A DNA stretch of 64,000 nucleotides from UBA2357 sp041916775 (GTDB lineage: Bacteria; Pseudomonadota; Gammaproteobacteria; Burkholderiales; Rhodocyclaceae). The DNA lies in NCBI GenBank assembly GCA_041916775.1, contig JAYRYZ010000001.1:248001-312000 (forward strand), written 5' to 3'. This document shows positions 50,969-61,705 of the stretch, piece by piece. A model generated the notes under the pieces. That model had not been told where the DNA came from. It worked only from the letters and a program-made list of their open reading frames with translations, and did no database searches. Each line of letters starts with the position of its first letter. Positions within the stretch are counted from its first letter, which is position 1. Both the position numbers and the translations under genes were made by a program.

Positions 50969-50972
<4 letters not shown>
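50529..50972 (+). CDS. mraZ: MraZ transcriptional regulator
   Basis: A 147-residue protein with two SpoVT/AbrB-like repeats (ALSLDAKGRIAIPARHRDAL and VEELDSAGRVLVAPSLRQWA). Forms a ring that binds GTGGG direct repeats and represses its own operon. The ATG at 50529 is preferred to one at 50478 because it starts the conserved MFQGAAAL block. First gene of the dcw cluster; ATGA overlap with rsmH. Confidence 0.95.
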
Positions 50973-51900
<928 letters not shown>

Positions 51901-51904
<4 letters not shown>

Positions 51905-52167
51905 TCCGCATTGACGCCTTCCTGTTGATGATCGTGGTTGCGAGCGCGCTCGGCGTGGTGGCTGCACAACATCAGTCGCGCAAGCTCTTTGTCGCGCTGG
52001 AGCGCGAGCAGGCGCGGGCAAAGGAGCTGGAAGTGGAGTGGGGGCAGTTGCAACTTGAGCAGAGCACCTGGGCGTCGCATGCCAGGATCGAGCGCATTGC
52101 CCGTGAGCGGCTGGGCCTGCAGGAGCCGAAACCGGGACAGGTCGTGGTCATCGAGGGGGTGCGATGA
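51901..52167 (+). CDS. ftsL: cell division protein FtsL
   Basis: An 88-residue bitopic protein: one membrane segment (LLMIVVASALGVVAA) and a periplasmic coiled coil (KLFVALEREQARAKELEVEWGQLQLEQ). Part of the FtsQLB complex that activates septal synthesis by FtsWI. Family identity rests on size, topology and place between rsmH and ftsI. 4-bp overlaps on both sides. Confidence 0.92.
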
Positions 52168-54008
52168 AAAAATCCGATACCGTCACCTTCAATCACAATC
52201 CATTGCTGGAGAAGGGGTTGCCGGCCTGGCGTCCGCGCTTCATCCTGATCGGATTGCTGGGGTGTTCGCTCGCGCTGGTGGGGCGTGCCGCCTACCTGCA
52301 GGGTTTCAACGACGAGTTCCTCCAGGCGAAGGGCGAGTCACGCTACGCCCGCGTGCTGGAAGTGCCCGCGACGCGTGGCCGCATCACCGATCGCCATGGC
52401 GACGTGATGGCGGTGAGCACACCGGTGCGGTCGATATGGGCCATTCCCGGTGACGCCAAGCTGTCGCCCTCCGATGCTCGACAGCTTGCCGGCTTGCTGG
52501 AGATGGATGTCGACGAGCTCAACCGTCGTCTCTCGGTGCAGGGTGATTTTGCTTACCTCAAGCGCCAGGTCTCGCCCGACGTGGCAAGCCGCATTGCGGC
52601 TCTCAAGTTGCCCGGCATTCACCAGCAGAACGAGTTCCGGCGCTTCTACCCGGGTGGTGAAGTCATGGCTCACGTGCTCGGCTTCACCGGCGTTGATGAC
52701 AGCGGCCAGGAGGGGGTCGAGCTCGCGTTGGATGCACAGTTGAAAGGCGTTCCCGGATCGCGCCGCGTGATTCGCGACCGGCGCGGCCAGATCGTCGAGG
52801 AGGCGACCGCGATCCGCGATCCGAGGAACGGTGCCGATGTGGCCCTGGCGATGGATGCCAAGCTGCAGTACCTCGCCTACACCGCCTTGCAGCAGGCTAT
52901 CGAGACGCACAAGGCGAAGGCCGGCGCGGTGGTGGTGCTGGATGCGCGTAGCGGCGAGGTACTTGCGCTGGTGAACGCGCCCACCTTCAACCCCAACAAC
53001 CGTGCCAACCTCAGCGGTGCCCAGCTGCGCAACCGGGTCCTGACCGACATCTACGAGCCGGGCTCCACAATGAAGCCCTTCATCGCCGCCCTCGCGCTGG
53101 AGCGTGGCTTCGTCAAGCCCGAGACGGTGATCAACACGGACCCGGGCAGGATCACCATCGGCCGGGCGACGATCTCGGACACGAAGCGTCATGGCCCGCT
53201 CACGGTCGCGCAGGTGATCCAGAAGTCGTCCAACGTCGGTACCGTGAAGATGGCGCAGTATTTCCCGGCAGAGGAGATGTGGAAGATGTTCCACGCGCTC
53301 GGCTTCGGCGCGCCGCTCAACCTCGGCTTTCCGGGCGAGGCGGCGGGCAAGCTGCGCGCGGCCAAGACTTGGAAGCCGATCGAGCAGGCGACGATGTCCT
53401 TCGGGCATGGCATCGCGACGAGCCTGATGCAGATGGCGCACGCCTACCTCGCGTTCGCCCGCGACGGTGAACTGCTGCCAGTGTCACTGACGCGCCTGGA
53501 CAGTGTTCCGAGCGGTGGCAAGCGCGTGTTCTCGGTGGAGACCGCGCGCACCATGCGCGACATCCTGGAGATGGCGACCGGGCCGGGTGGCACCGCGCCA
53601 AAGGCTCAGGTGCCCGGCTACCGTGTCGCAGGCAAGACAGGTACAGCACACAAGCTCGAAGGTGGGCGCTACGCGAACAAGTACGTGTCTTCCTTCGTCG
53701 GCTTCGCGCCCGTATCCAATCCGCGCATCGTCGTGGCAGTCATGATCGACGAGCCGAGCGCAGGTGCGCACTACGGCGGCACGGTGGCTGCGCCGGTCTT
53801 CGCCCGCATTACCGAAGGCGCCCTGCGCGCGCTCGGGGTTGCGCCGGATGCGCCACTCGCCCCGCTGCATTTTGCCGGCGCGTCCAATGCGCCAGCTCAG
53901 GCCGGAACACCTGCCGCCAAGCCCGCGCCTGGCTCCAAGTCCGCGCTGAAGCCGGTGAGCGGTGCTGGTACGACCGTGCACCGCCCGGCTGCGAAGGAGA
54001 ATCTGTGA
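52164..54008 (+). CDS. ftsI: peptidoglycan transpeptidase FtsI (PBP3)
   Basis: A 614-residue class B penicillin-binding protein. A membrane anchor lies near residues 22-40 (RFILIGLLGCSLALVG). The penicillin-binding triads are complete: Ser301-x-x-Lys in GSTMKPF, Ser-Ser-Asn at 355-357 (KSSNVG), and Lys491-Thr-Gly (AGKTGTAHK). It cross-links septal murein with FtsW. The C-terminal ~45 residues are a Pro/Ala/Lys-rich tail. ATGA overlaps with ftsL and murE. Confidence 0.97.
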   Translation: MKKSDTVTFNHNPLLEKGLPAWRPRFILIGLLGCSLALVGRAAYLQGFNDEFLQAKGESRYARVLEVPATRGRITDRHGDVMAVSTPVRSIWAIPGDAKLSPSDARQLAGLLEMDVDELNRRLSVQGDFAYLKRQVSPDVASRIAALKLPGIHQQNEFRRFYPGGEVMAHVLGFTGVDDSGQEGVELALDAQLKGVPGSRRVIRDRRGQIVEEATAIRDPRNGADVALAMDAKLQYLAYTALQQAIETHKAKAGAVVVLDARSGEVLALVNAPTFNPNNRANLSGAQLRNRVLTDIYEPGSTMKPFIAALALERGFVKPETVINTDPGRITIGRATISDTKRHGPLTVAQVIQKSSNVGTVKMAQYFPAEEMWKMFHALGFGAPLNLGFPGEAAGKLRAAKTWKPIEQATMSFGHGIATSLMQMAHAYLAFARDGELLPVSLTRLDSVPSGGKRVFSVETARTMRDILEMATGPGGTAPKAQVPGYRVAGKTGTAHKLEGGRYANKYVSSFVGFAPVSNPRIVVAVMIDEPSAGAHYGGTVAAPVFARITEGALRALGVAPDAPLAPLHFAGASNAPAQAGTPAAKPAPGSKSALKPVSGAGTTVHRPAAKENL

Positions 54009-55513
54009 GCATTGTCGCAGCGACCGAGGTGCTCGACCGACTGGCCGAGGCGGGTGTCCGTCCTACGGTCATTACGTCTGATTCGCGTGGAGTCGCGCCG
54101 GGGGACGTCTTCGCCGCTTGGCCGGGCCACGCCACGGATGGGCGGAAGTACATCGCGGCGGCGGTCGGTAGTGGCGCGGGTGCCGTCGTCTGGGAGTGCG
54201 GCGACGGCTTCGACCCCGGGGCGCTTGCTGTGCCATCCATTGCCGTACCCGGGCTGAGGCAGCTCGCAGGGCACCTCGGCAACCTCGTGTTCGGACGGCC
54301 GTCGGAATCGCTATGGATGGCGGGCGTCACAGGCACCAATGGAAAGACTACGGTCAGCCAATGGCTGGCGTTGGCGCTCGGGGAACTCGGCGCCCGCTGT
54401 GGCGTGATCGGCACACTCGGCAATGGTTTTCCGGGCCTGCTGAGCGAGGCGGCGAACACCACGCCCGGCCCGCTCGAGCTGCACCGTTGCCTCGCCGGAT
54501 TCGTGCGCGATGGTGCGGTCGCCGCGGCCATGGAGGTGTCGTCGATCGGCCTCGAACAGGGCCGGGTGAATGGCGTGGCCTTCGATGTGGCGATCTTCAC
54601 CAACCTCTCGCGCGATCATCTGGATTATCACAAGAGCATGGAGGCGTATGCCGCCGCGAAGGCGCTGCTGTTTACATTGCCTGGTGTCGCGCATGCAGTG
54701 CTGAACCTTGACGATGCCTACGGCCTGCGGCTTGCGCGAAGCCTGGTCGAGCGCGGCATGGACGTGATCGGCTACACCCGCAGCGAGGCGAACGCGGCCG
54801 CGCTCACCGGGGCAAGAATCCTCCTTGCGCAGGATGTGCGCATGATCGGCGCCGGCCTGCGCTTCAGCGTGGTATGGGGCGGCGAGAAGGCCGAACTACA
54901 GGCGCGCATGGTGGCGGCCTTCAATGTTTCCAACCTGTTGGCGGTGCTTGCGGCCCTGCTCTCCAAGGGGGTACCGCTTGACGAGGCGGTGCGGGTCGCC
55001 TCCAAGCTGACGCCGCCTGCGGGACGCATGCAGTTGGTCGGTGGTGTCGGCGAACCGCTGGTGATCGTGGACTATGCGCATTCACCCGATGCACTCGCCA
55101 AGGTGCTCGAGGCCGCGCGGCCGACCGCAGATGCACGTGGCGGGCGACTCGTGTGCGTGTTCGGTTGTGGCGGCGACCGTGATCCAGGCAAGCGCCCGAT
55201 GATGGGCGGGATTGCTGCGCAGCTCGCCGACCACGTGGTCGTTACCAGCGACAACCCGCGCACCGAGCAGCCTCGGGCGATCATCGAACAGATTCTGACA
55301 GGCATCGACAGGCCGATTGACGTCATCGTCGAGCGCGCCCGCGCGATCGACGCCGCCGTGGCTCACGCGGGCGCGGACGACGTGATCGTACTCGCAGGCA
55401 AGGGGCACGAGCCCTATCAGGAGGTGATGGGACAGCGCCTTCCCTTCAGCGACGAGGACGAGGCGCGGCGGGCGCTCGCTGCCTGGCAGCGCGCCCAGGG
55501 GGGGGTCCGATGA
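54005..55513 (+). CDS. murE: UDP-MurNAc-L-Ala-D-Glu:meso-DAP ligase
   Basis: A 502-residue Mur ligase; begins with GTG. AGVTGTNGKTTVSQWLALAL is the ATP loop, TNLSRDHLDYHKSMEAY contains ligands, and the TSDNPR motif is the meso-diaminopimelate-specific signature, confirming a Gram-negative murein. It adds mDAP to the UDP-muramyl dipeptide. ATGA-type overlap with ftsI and murF. Confidence 0.97.
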   Translation: MSIVAATEVLDRLAEAGVRPTVITSDSRGVAPGDVFAAWPGHATDGRKYIAAAVGSGAGAVVWECGDGFDPGALAVPSIAVPGLRQLAGHLGNLVFGRPSESLWMAGVTGTNGKTTVSQWLALALGELGARCGVIGTLGNGFPGLLSEAANTTPGPLELHRCLAGFVRDGAVAAAMEVSSIGLEQGRVNGVAFDVAIFTNLSRDHLDYHKSMEAYAAAKALLFTLPGVAHAVLNLDDAYGLRLARSLVERGMDVIGYTRSEANAAALTGARILLAQDVRMIGAGLRFSVVWGGEKAELQARMVAAFNVSNLLAVLAALLSKGVPLDEAVRVASKLTPPAGRMQLVGGVGEPLVIVDYAHSPDALAKVLEAARPTADARGGRLVCVFGCGGDRDPGKRPMMGGIAAQLADHVVVTSDNPRTEQPRAIIEQILTGIDRPIDVIVERARAIDAAVAHAGADDVIVLAGKGHEPYQEVMGQRLPFSDEDEARRALAAWQRAQGGVR

Positions 55514-56940
55514 TGCGCGTGGACGAGCTGCGCGCCGCCTTGGCCGTGCCGCCGGGCGACGATACGGGCGCCGGGGTCGTGTTCGACCGGGTCGAGACCG
55601 ACAGCCGCACGCTTGCGCCAGGGGCGCTGTTCGTCGCATTGCGCGGCGACAACTTCGATGGCCACGATTTCGTCGCGGCAGCGGCAGAGCGCGGGGCGGC
55701 GGCGGCGCTCGTGGATCGCGCCTGGTTCATGGGGCAGTCGCGGGAGAGCCTGATGCTGCCCGTCGTGGCAGTGGACGATACGCGGATTGCGCTCGGACAA
55801 CTCGCCGGGTGCTGGCGTGTGCGATTCCGGATTCCACTGATCGGCGTAACGGGAAGCAACGGCAAGACCACGGTGAAGGAAATGTGCGCCGCGATCCTGC
55901 GCGCGCAGGCGGCCCGCGAGGGTGCCAGCGCCGAGGACGTGCTTGCCACCGGCGGCAACTTCAACAACGACATCGGTCTGCCGCTCACCCTGTGCAGGCT
56001 GCGTGCTCATCACCGCGCTGCGGTCATCGAGATGGGCATGAACCATCCGGGTGAGATCGCTTACCTGACGCACATTGCGAGGCCCACCGTGGCGGTGGTG
56101 AACAACGCCCAGCGTGCCCATCTCGAGGGCATGGGCTCCGTGCAACAGGTGGCGGAGGAGAAAGGAACGATCTACGCCGGGCTGGGTGACGACGGCATTG
56201 CGGTGATCAATGCCGACGATCCGCACGCCGATTACTGGCGTGGATTGAACACCGGGCGGAACTGCGTGGTGTTCGGCATGCACGGTGACGCCGACGTGTG
56301 TGGTGACTTCCGCTCTCATGGTCTTGGCGGCGTGCTGGAGATCCGCACCGCCACCGAGTCGGTCGAGGTGTCGTTACGCGTTGCTGGCCAACACAATGCG
56401 GCCAACGCTCTCAACGCCGCAGCCTGCTGCCTCGCCGCGGGGGCGACGCTTGCGGACGTCAGCGCCGGGCTCGCCGGGTTCGAGGGTGTGAAGGGGCGCT
56501 TGCAGCGGGTGGCCGGACCGCACGGCGCGCTCATCCTCGACGATACCTACAACGCCAATCCGGACTCGGTGCGTGCCGGTATCGATGTGCTCGCCAGCAC
56601 CCCCGGACATACCGTGCTGGTGCTCGGCGACATGGGCGAGGTGGGCGAGACCAGTGCCCAGGTGCATGACGAGATCGGTGGCTATGCGAAGAGCAAAGGC
56701 GTCGACGGCCTGTTCGCGCTGGGTGAGATGAGCACGGTGGCGGTGCGCAATTTCGGTGAGGGTGCGCATCACTTCAGGACGCCGGAGACGCTCGTCGCCG
56801 CGCTCGTGCGGCAGCTCGGCGCGGACACGGTTGTGCTCGTCAAGGGTTCGCGCTTCATGCGCATGGAGCGTGTGGTGAATCTGCTTGCCGCAGTGCACAA
56901 TAGCGCCCCTTCGATCAATGGGGGCTCCCATGCTGCTTGA
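55510..56940 (+). CDS. murF: UDP-MurNAc-tripeptide:D-Ala-D-Ala ligase
   Basis: A 476-residue ligase. GVTGSNGKTTVKEMCAAIL is the ATP loop, ATGGNFNNDIGLPL and LILDDTYNANPDSV are MurF-specific. It completes the UDP-MurNAc-pentapeptide. An ATGATG pair gives starts at 55510 or 55513; the first overlaps the murE stop. Its end overlaps mraY by 11 bp. Confidence 0.97.
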   Translation: MMRVDELRAALAVPPGDDTGAGVVFDRVETDSRTLAPGALFVALRGDNFDGHDFVAAAAERGAAAALVDRAWFMGQSRESLMLPVVAVDDTRIALGQLAGCWRVRFRIPLIGVTGSNGKTTVKEMCAAILRAQAAREGASAEDVLATGGNFNNDIGLPLTLCRLRAHHRAAVIEMGMNHPGEIAYLTHIARPTVAVVNNAQRAHLEGMGSVQQVAEEKGTIYAGLGDDGIAVINADDPHADYWRGLNTGRNCVVFGMHGDADVCGDFRSHGLGGVLEIRTATESVEVSLRVAGQHNAANALNAAACCLAAGATLADVSAGLAGFEGVKGRLQRVAGPHGALILDDTYNANPDSVRAGIDVLASTPGHTVLVLGDMGEVGETSAQVHDEIGGYAKSKGVDGLFALGEMSTVAVRNFGEGAHHFRTPETLVAALVRQLGADTVVLVKGSRFMRMERVVNLLAAVHNSAPSINGGSHAA

Positions 56941-58018
56941 ACTTGCGCTCTGGCTCGGGCAGGACATCCGCGCATTCAACGTCTTCGGCTACATCACGCT
57001 GCGCACCGTGCTCGCAGCGATGACCGCGTTGGTGATTTCGTTCGTCTTCGGTCCGCCGCTGATCCGTTGGCTGATCACCAAGAAGATCGGCCAGGCAGTG
57101 CGCGACGATGGCCCGAAATCGCACCTCACCAAAGCCGGTACCCCGACGATGGGCGGCGCGCTGATCCTGATCGCAATCGCCGTGACGGTGCTGCTGTGGG
57201 GTGACCTGCGCAACCACTATGTCTGGGTGACCCTGTTGGTCACGCTCGGTTTCGGCGCAGTCGGTTGGGTGGACGACTGGAAGAAGGTGGTGCATCGCGA
57301 TCCCAAGGGGCTGGCGAGCCGCTGGAAGTATCTGTGGACCTCGCTGATTGCGCTGGCGGCAGCGACCTTTCTCGCGGTCTCTGCAACCGAGCCGGCACAG
57401 ACCGAGCTGATTGTGCCGTTCTTCAAGTCGATCACGGTGCAACTCGGGGTGCTCGGCTTCATCGCGCTCTCCTACTTCGTCATCAACGGCACCAGCCACT
57501 CGGTGAACCTCACCGATGGGCTGGACGGGCTCGCGATCATGCCCACGGTGATGGTGGCCGGCGCGCTCGCGATCTTCGCTTACGTCGCGGGCCATGCAGG
57601 GTTCGCGAAGTATCTGGGGGTCCCCTACATCGCCGGCGCGGGCGAACTCGCCGTGCTGTGCGGCGCGATCTGCGGTGCCGGGCTGGGATTCCTGTGGTTC
57701 AACGCCTACCCGGCAGAGGTATTCATGGGCGACGTGGGCGCGCTCGCGTTGGGTGCTGCGCTTGGTACCGTGGCGGTGATCGTGCGCCAGGAGATCGTGC
57801 TCTTCATCATGGGCGGTCTGTTCGTCGCCGAGGCGATGTCTGTGATGCTGCAAGTCACCTATTTCCGTGCCACCGGCGGCAAGCGCATCTTCCGCATGGC
57901 GCCGCTGCACCATCATTACGAGCTGGGCGGCTGGAAGGAGACCCAGGTCGTGGTGCGCTTCTGGATCATCACGCTGATGCTGGTCCTGTTCGGTCTCTCC
58001 ACCCTCAAGTTGCGATGA
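56930..58018 (+). CDS. mraY: phospho-MurNAc-pentapeptide translocase
   Basis: A 362-residue, ten-segment membrane enzyme. TKAGTPTMGGALILIAI, NLTDGLDGLAIMPTV, EVFMGDVGALALGAALGT and the HHHYE block are the conserved MraY elements. It forms lipid I at the inner membrane from UDP-MurNAc-pentapeptide and undecaprenyl phosphate. Start at 56930 (MLLELALWLG), overlapping murF. ATGA overlap with murD. Confidence 0.97.
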   Translation: MLLELALWLGQDIRAFNVFGYITLRTVLAAMTALVISFVFGPPLIRWLITKKIGQAVRDDGPKSHLTKAGTPTMGGALILIAIAVTVLLWGDLRNHYVWVTLLVTLGFGAVGWVDDWKKVVHRDPKGLASRWKYLWTSLIALAAATFLAVSATEPAQTELIVPFFKSITVQLGVLGFIALSYFVINGTSHSVNLTDGLDGLAIMPTVMVAGALAIFAYVAGHAGFAKYLGVPYIAGAGELAVLCGAICGAGLGFLWFNAYPAEVFMGDVGALALGAALGTVAVIVRQEIVLFIMGGLFVAEAMSVMLQVTYFRATGGKRIFRMAPLHHHYELGGWKETQVVVRFWIITLMLVLFGLSTLKLR

Positions 58019-59412
58019 ACACGCTCGCCAACGTCTCCGTGCTGGTGCTGGGTCTGGGTGAATCCGGCCTTGCGATGGCGCGCTGGTGCGCGCGTAGCGG
58101 TGCGCGCGTGTGCGTGGCCGATACCCGTGCCGACCCGCCCGGCCGCGAGCAACTCGTACTGCAGGCCGCCGGTGCGGAGTTGGTGCTCGGGCCGTTTGCG
58201 GAGGCCTTGCTCGATGGCGTCGAGCTGGTCGCGATCAGCCCCGGCATCGATCATGGCATTGCCCTGGTCGCGGCCGCGCGCGCGCGCGGCCTGCGCGTGG
58301 TGGGCGAGATGACCCTCTTCGGTGAGGCGCTGGTCACGCTGGGCGCACGCGCACAAACACGCGTGATCGCGATCACCGGCACCAACGGCAAGACCACCAC
58401 CACCGCGCTCACCGCCGCGATGTGCCGTGCCTCGGGGCTGGATGCGGTCGCCGCCGGCAACATCAGCCCGGCCGCGCTGAGCGTGTTGGCCGACAGACTC
58501 GACGCAGGGCAGGTGCTGCCGCAATGCTGGGTGCTCGAACTGTCCAGTTTCCAGCTGGAGACGCTGTCCGCACTGGAGATGGATGCCGCGACGGTGCTCA
58601 ACGTCAGCGATGACCACCTCGACCGTCACGGTGACATGGCGAGCTATGCGGCGGTGAAGTCGCGCATCTTCACGGGTGACGGCGTGCAGGTGCTGAACCG
58701 TGACGATGCGCTGGTGATGGCGATGGCAGGCAAGGGGCGCGACGTGCGTACCTTCGGGACCAATTCGCCAGCCGCGCGGGGCGCCTATGGGCTGATCGAA
58801 AAGGATGGCGAAACCTGGCTGGCCTGTGGCGACGAAGCGCTGATCGCCACTTCCGCGCTGCAACTCGTCGGGCGCCACAACCACAGCAACGCGCTCGCCG
58901 CACTCGCCCTGTGCGAGGCGATCGGCTGCAAGCGCCCCGCTCTGTTGCATGCGCTGCAGCACTTTCGTGGGCTCGCACATCGAGTCGAGCCCGTCGGCAT
59001 GCGCGGCGATGACGTGACCTACTACGATGATTCCAAGGGCACCAATGTCGGCGCCACCCTTGCCGCCATCGAGGGCTTGGGTCGCCCTGTGGTGCTGATT
59101 GCGGGCGGCGACGGCAAGGGGCAGGACTTCACCCCGTTGGCGGACGCCGTGGCAGCGCATGCACGCGCGGTGGTCCTGATCGGCCGTGATGCCGCCAGGA
59201 TCGAAGCTGCGTTGGCGTCTGCCGGCGTGCCTCTGGTGCATGCGGCTGACATGGATGCGGCGGTGCAGGCGGCCAGCCAGCTCGCCGAGGCGGGCGACGG
59301 CGTGCTGCTCTCGCCAGCATGTGCGAGCCTGGACATGTTCCGTAATTACGCGCACCGCGCTGAAGTTTTCATCGCTGCGGTTCGCGCGCTGCCCGGAGTG
59401 ACTGCCGCATGA
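58015..59412 (+). CDS. murD: UDP-MurNAc-L-Ala:D-Glu ligase
   Basis: A 465-residue Mur ligase. VLVLGLGESGLAMARWCARSG, AITGTNGKTTTTALTAAM, LNVSDDHLDRHGDM and YYDDSKGTNVGATLAAI are typical MurD blocks. It adds D-glutamate to UDP-MurNAc-L-Ala. Starts within the mraY stop and overlaps ftsW by 4 bp. Confidence 0.97.
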   Translation: MNTLANVSVLVLGLGESGLAMARWCARSGARVCVADTRADPPGREQLVLQAAGAELVLGPFAEALLDGVELVAISPGIDHGIALVAAARARGLRVVGEMTLFGEALVTLGARAQTRVIAITGTNGKTTTTALTAAMCRASGLDAVAAGNISPAALSVLADRLDAGQVLPQCWVLELSSFQLETLSALEMDAATVLNVSDDHLDRHGDMASYAAVKSRIFTGDGVQVLNRDDALVMAMAGKGRDVRTFGTNSPAARGAYGLIEKDGETWLACGDEALIATSALQLVGRHNHSNALAALALCEAIGCKRPALLHALQHFRGLAHRVEPVGMRGDDVTYYDDSKGTNVGATLAAIEGLGRPVVLIAGGDGKGQDFTPLADAVAAHARAVVLIGRDAARIEAALASAGVPLVHAADMDAAVQAASQLAEAGDGVLLSPACASLDMFRNYAHRAEVFIAAVRALPGVTAA

Positions 59413-60638
59413 GCATGCTTTCCGGACTCATTTCCCGCGGCGGGCGGTCGGCGCGCAACAGCCCCGAGGCGAGCCGCGCGGTCGAGCGCCTGATGCGGCC
59501 GGCGGATACCATTCGCGAACTCGACCCGGTGGTGCTGTGGGCCGCGATCGGCCTACTGATGCTGGGCATGGTCATGGTGTTCTCTTCGTCGATCGCCATT
59601 GCCGAGGGCAGCCGCTTCACCCGCAACCAGCCGCACTTCTTCCTGATGCGCCACGCGATCTTCGTCGGCGTCGGCGTGGCGGCCGGATTGCTTGCGTTCC
59701 GAGTCACGATGCGCCAGTGGCAGCAGTATGCACCATGGCTTTTCCTCGGCGGTGTCGCGCTCTTGATCCTGGTGTTGGTGCCGGGCATCGGCAAGGAGGT
59801 CAATGGTGCACAACGCTGGCTCAATCTCGGCCCGGTGAACCTGCAGCCGTCCGAGCTGATGAAGATCTTCGCCGTGCTTTATGCGGCCGACTATACCGCA
59901 CGCAAGCTTCAGGACATGGGCAGCTTCGTACGCGGCTTTGTGCCGATGGCGGCGGTCATCCTGCTAGTGGGCTTCCTGCTGCTGAAGGAGCCGGATTTCG
60001 GTGCCTTCGTGGTGATCAGCTGCATCGCTTTCGGCGTGCTCTTTCTCGGCGGCATCAACGTGCGGGTGTTTTCCTTGCTCGCCGTGGTGGCGGTGATCGG
60101 CTTCATCCTGCTGATCTGGCTGTCGCCCTATCGCCGCGACCGCATCTTCGGCTTCATGGATCCTTGGCAGGACGCCTACGGCAAGGGCTACCAACTCTCA
60201 CACGCGCTGATCGCTTTCGGACGGGGGGAGTGGTTCGGCGTGGGACTCGGAGCGAGCGTCGAGAAGCTCTTCTACCTGCCCGAGGCGCACACCGACTTCC
60301 TGCTCGCGGTAATCGCCGAGGAACTCGGCTTCGTCGGCGTGCTGACCGTGATCGTGCTGTTCGCGCTGCTGGTGCACCGCGCTTTCGCGATCGGACGTGA
60401 GGCCTTGAAGCTCGAGCGCTACTTCAGCGGATTGGTGGCGATGGGCATCGGCTTGTGGCTGGGTGTGCAGTCCTTCATCAACATGGGCGTGAACATGGGG
60501 CTGTTGCCGACCAAGGGCCTGACCTTGCCGCTGATGAGCTTCGGTGGCTCGGCCATCGTCGCCAACTGCCTGGCGCTCGCAATCTTGCTGCGGGTGGATT
60601 GGGAAGTGCGGCAAATGAAGCGTGGGGTCGCATCATGA
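59409..60638 (+). CDS. ftsW: septal peptidoglycan glycosyltransferase FtsW (SEDS)
   Basis: A 409-residue SEDS protein with about ten membrane segments after a ~35-residue basic cytoplasmic N terminus. GAQRWLNLGPVNLQPSELMKI, LLKEPDFGAFVVI (catalytic Asp region) and PEAHTDFLLAVIAEELGFVG are hallmarks. Polymerises lipid II at the septum together with FtsI. 4-bp overlaps with murD and murG. Confidence 0.96.
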   Translation: MSMLSGLISRGGRSARNSPEASRAVERLMRPADTIRELDPVVLWAAIGLLMLGMVMVFSSSIAIAEGSRFTRNQPHFFLMRHAIFVGVGVAAGLLAFRVTMRQWQQYAPWLFLGGVALLILVLVPGIGKEVNGAQRWLNLGPVNLQPSELMKIFAVLYAADYTARKLQDMGSFVRGFVPMAAVILLVGFLLLKEPDFGAFVVISCIAFGVLFLGGINVRVFSLLAVVAVIGFILLIWLSPYRRDRIFGFMDPWQDAYGKGYQLSHALIAFGRGEWFGVGLGASVEKLFYLPEAHTDFLLAVIAEELGFVGVLTVIVLFALLVHRAFAIGREALKLERYFSGLVAMGIGLWLGVQSFINMGVNMGLLPTKGLTLPLMSFGGSAIVANCLALAILLRVDWEVRQMKRGVAS

Positions 60639-61705
60639 GGACCTTGATGGTGATGGCGGGCGGTACTGGTGGCCACATCTTCCCCGGGATCGCCGTCGCC
60701 GAGGTCCTGCGCGCACGCGGCTGGCGCATCGTATGGATGGGCAACGCGCAGGGCATGGAGGCGCGCCTCGTCCCGGGCTACGGTTACGAGACCGCCTGGG
60801 TGCGCTTCTCGGCGCTGCGCGGCAAGGGACTGCTGACCAAGCTGCTGCTGCCGTGGAACCTGCTGCGTGGTTTCTGGCAGGCGCTCGGCGCGCTGCGCCG
60901 GGTGCGCCCCGACGTGGTGCTGGGTATGGGCGGCTACGTGACCTTCCCCGGCGGCATGATGGCGAGCCTCATCGGCCGGCCGCTGGTGCTGCACGAGCAG
61001 AACTCGGTGGCGGGTCTCGCCAACCGAGTACTCGCACGGGTGGCCGACCGTGTGTTGAGCGGTTTTCCCGAGGTGCTGCCGGCGGCACAGTGGGTGGGCA
61101 ACCCGGTGCGTGCCGACATCGCCGCAATCGCGCCGCCCGCGGCGCGGTTCGAAGAACGCAGCGGGCCGCTACGCGTGCTCGTCGTTGGTGGAAGCCTGGG
61201 CGCCGCTGCACTGAACGAAGTCGTGCCGCGGGCGCTGGCGCGCATCCCGGTGGAGCAGCGTCCGCTGGTGACCCACCAGGCTGGTGCGAAACAGATCGAG
61301 GCGCTGCGCTCGGCCTATGCGGCGGCGGGCGTGGAGGGCGAACTGCTGCCCTTCATCGACGACATGGCGACGCGTTATGCCGAGGCCGACCTGGTGATCT
61401 GCCGCGCAGGCGCGCTGACCATCGCGGAGCTGGCAGCGGCGGGCGTGGCGAGCGTGCTCGTACCCTACCCGCACGCAGTGGACGACCACCAGAGCGGCAA
61501 CGCGCGTTTCCTCTCGGAGCGCGGCGCGGCGCGGCTGATGCCGCAGCATGGATTGGATGCCGCGGCGCTTGCGGCACTCCTGATGGACTTGGACCGGCAG
61601 ACCTTGCTGGGGATGGCGGAGAAGGCACGCGCGCTGTCGCGCGCCGACGCCGCCGAGGTGGTGGCGAGCGCCTGCGAGGCAGCTGCAGCCAAGGAAAGAG
61701 CATGA
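60635..61705 (+). CDS. murG: lipid II synthase MurG
   Basis: A 356-residue GT28 transferase. MVMAGGTGGHIFPGIAVAE, LGMGGYVTFPGGMMAS, LHEQNSVAGLANR and CRAGALTIAELAAAG are conserved. It transfers GlcNAc from UDP-GlcNAc to lipid I at the inner face of the membrane. Starts in the ftsW stop and overlaps murC. Confidence 0.97.
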   Translation: MRTLMVMAGGTGGHIFPGIAVAEVLRARGWRIVWMGNAQGMEARLVPGYGYETAWVRFSALRGKGLLTKLLLPWNLLRGFWQALGALRRVRPDVVLGMGGYVTFPGGMMASLIGRPLVLHEQNSVAGLANRVLARVADRVLSGFPEVLPAAQWVGNPVRADIAAIAPPAARFEERSGPLRVLVVGGSLGAAALNEVVPRALARIPVEQRPLVTHQAGAKQIEALRSAYAAAGVEGELLPFIDDMATRYAEADLVICRAGALTIAELAAAGVASVLVPYPHAVDDHQSGNARFLSERGAARLMPQHGLDAAALAALLMDLDRQTLLGMAEKARALSRADAAEVVASACEAAAAKERA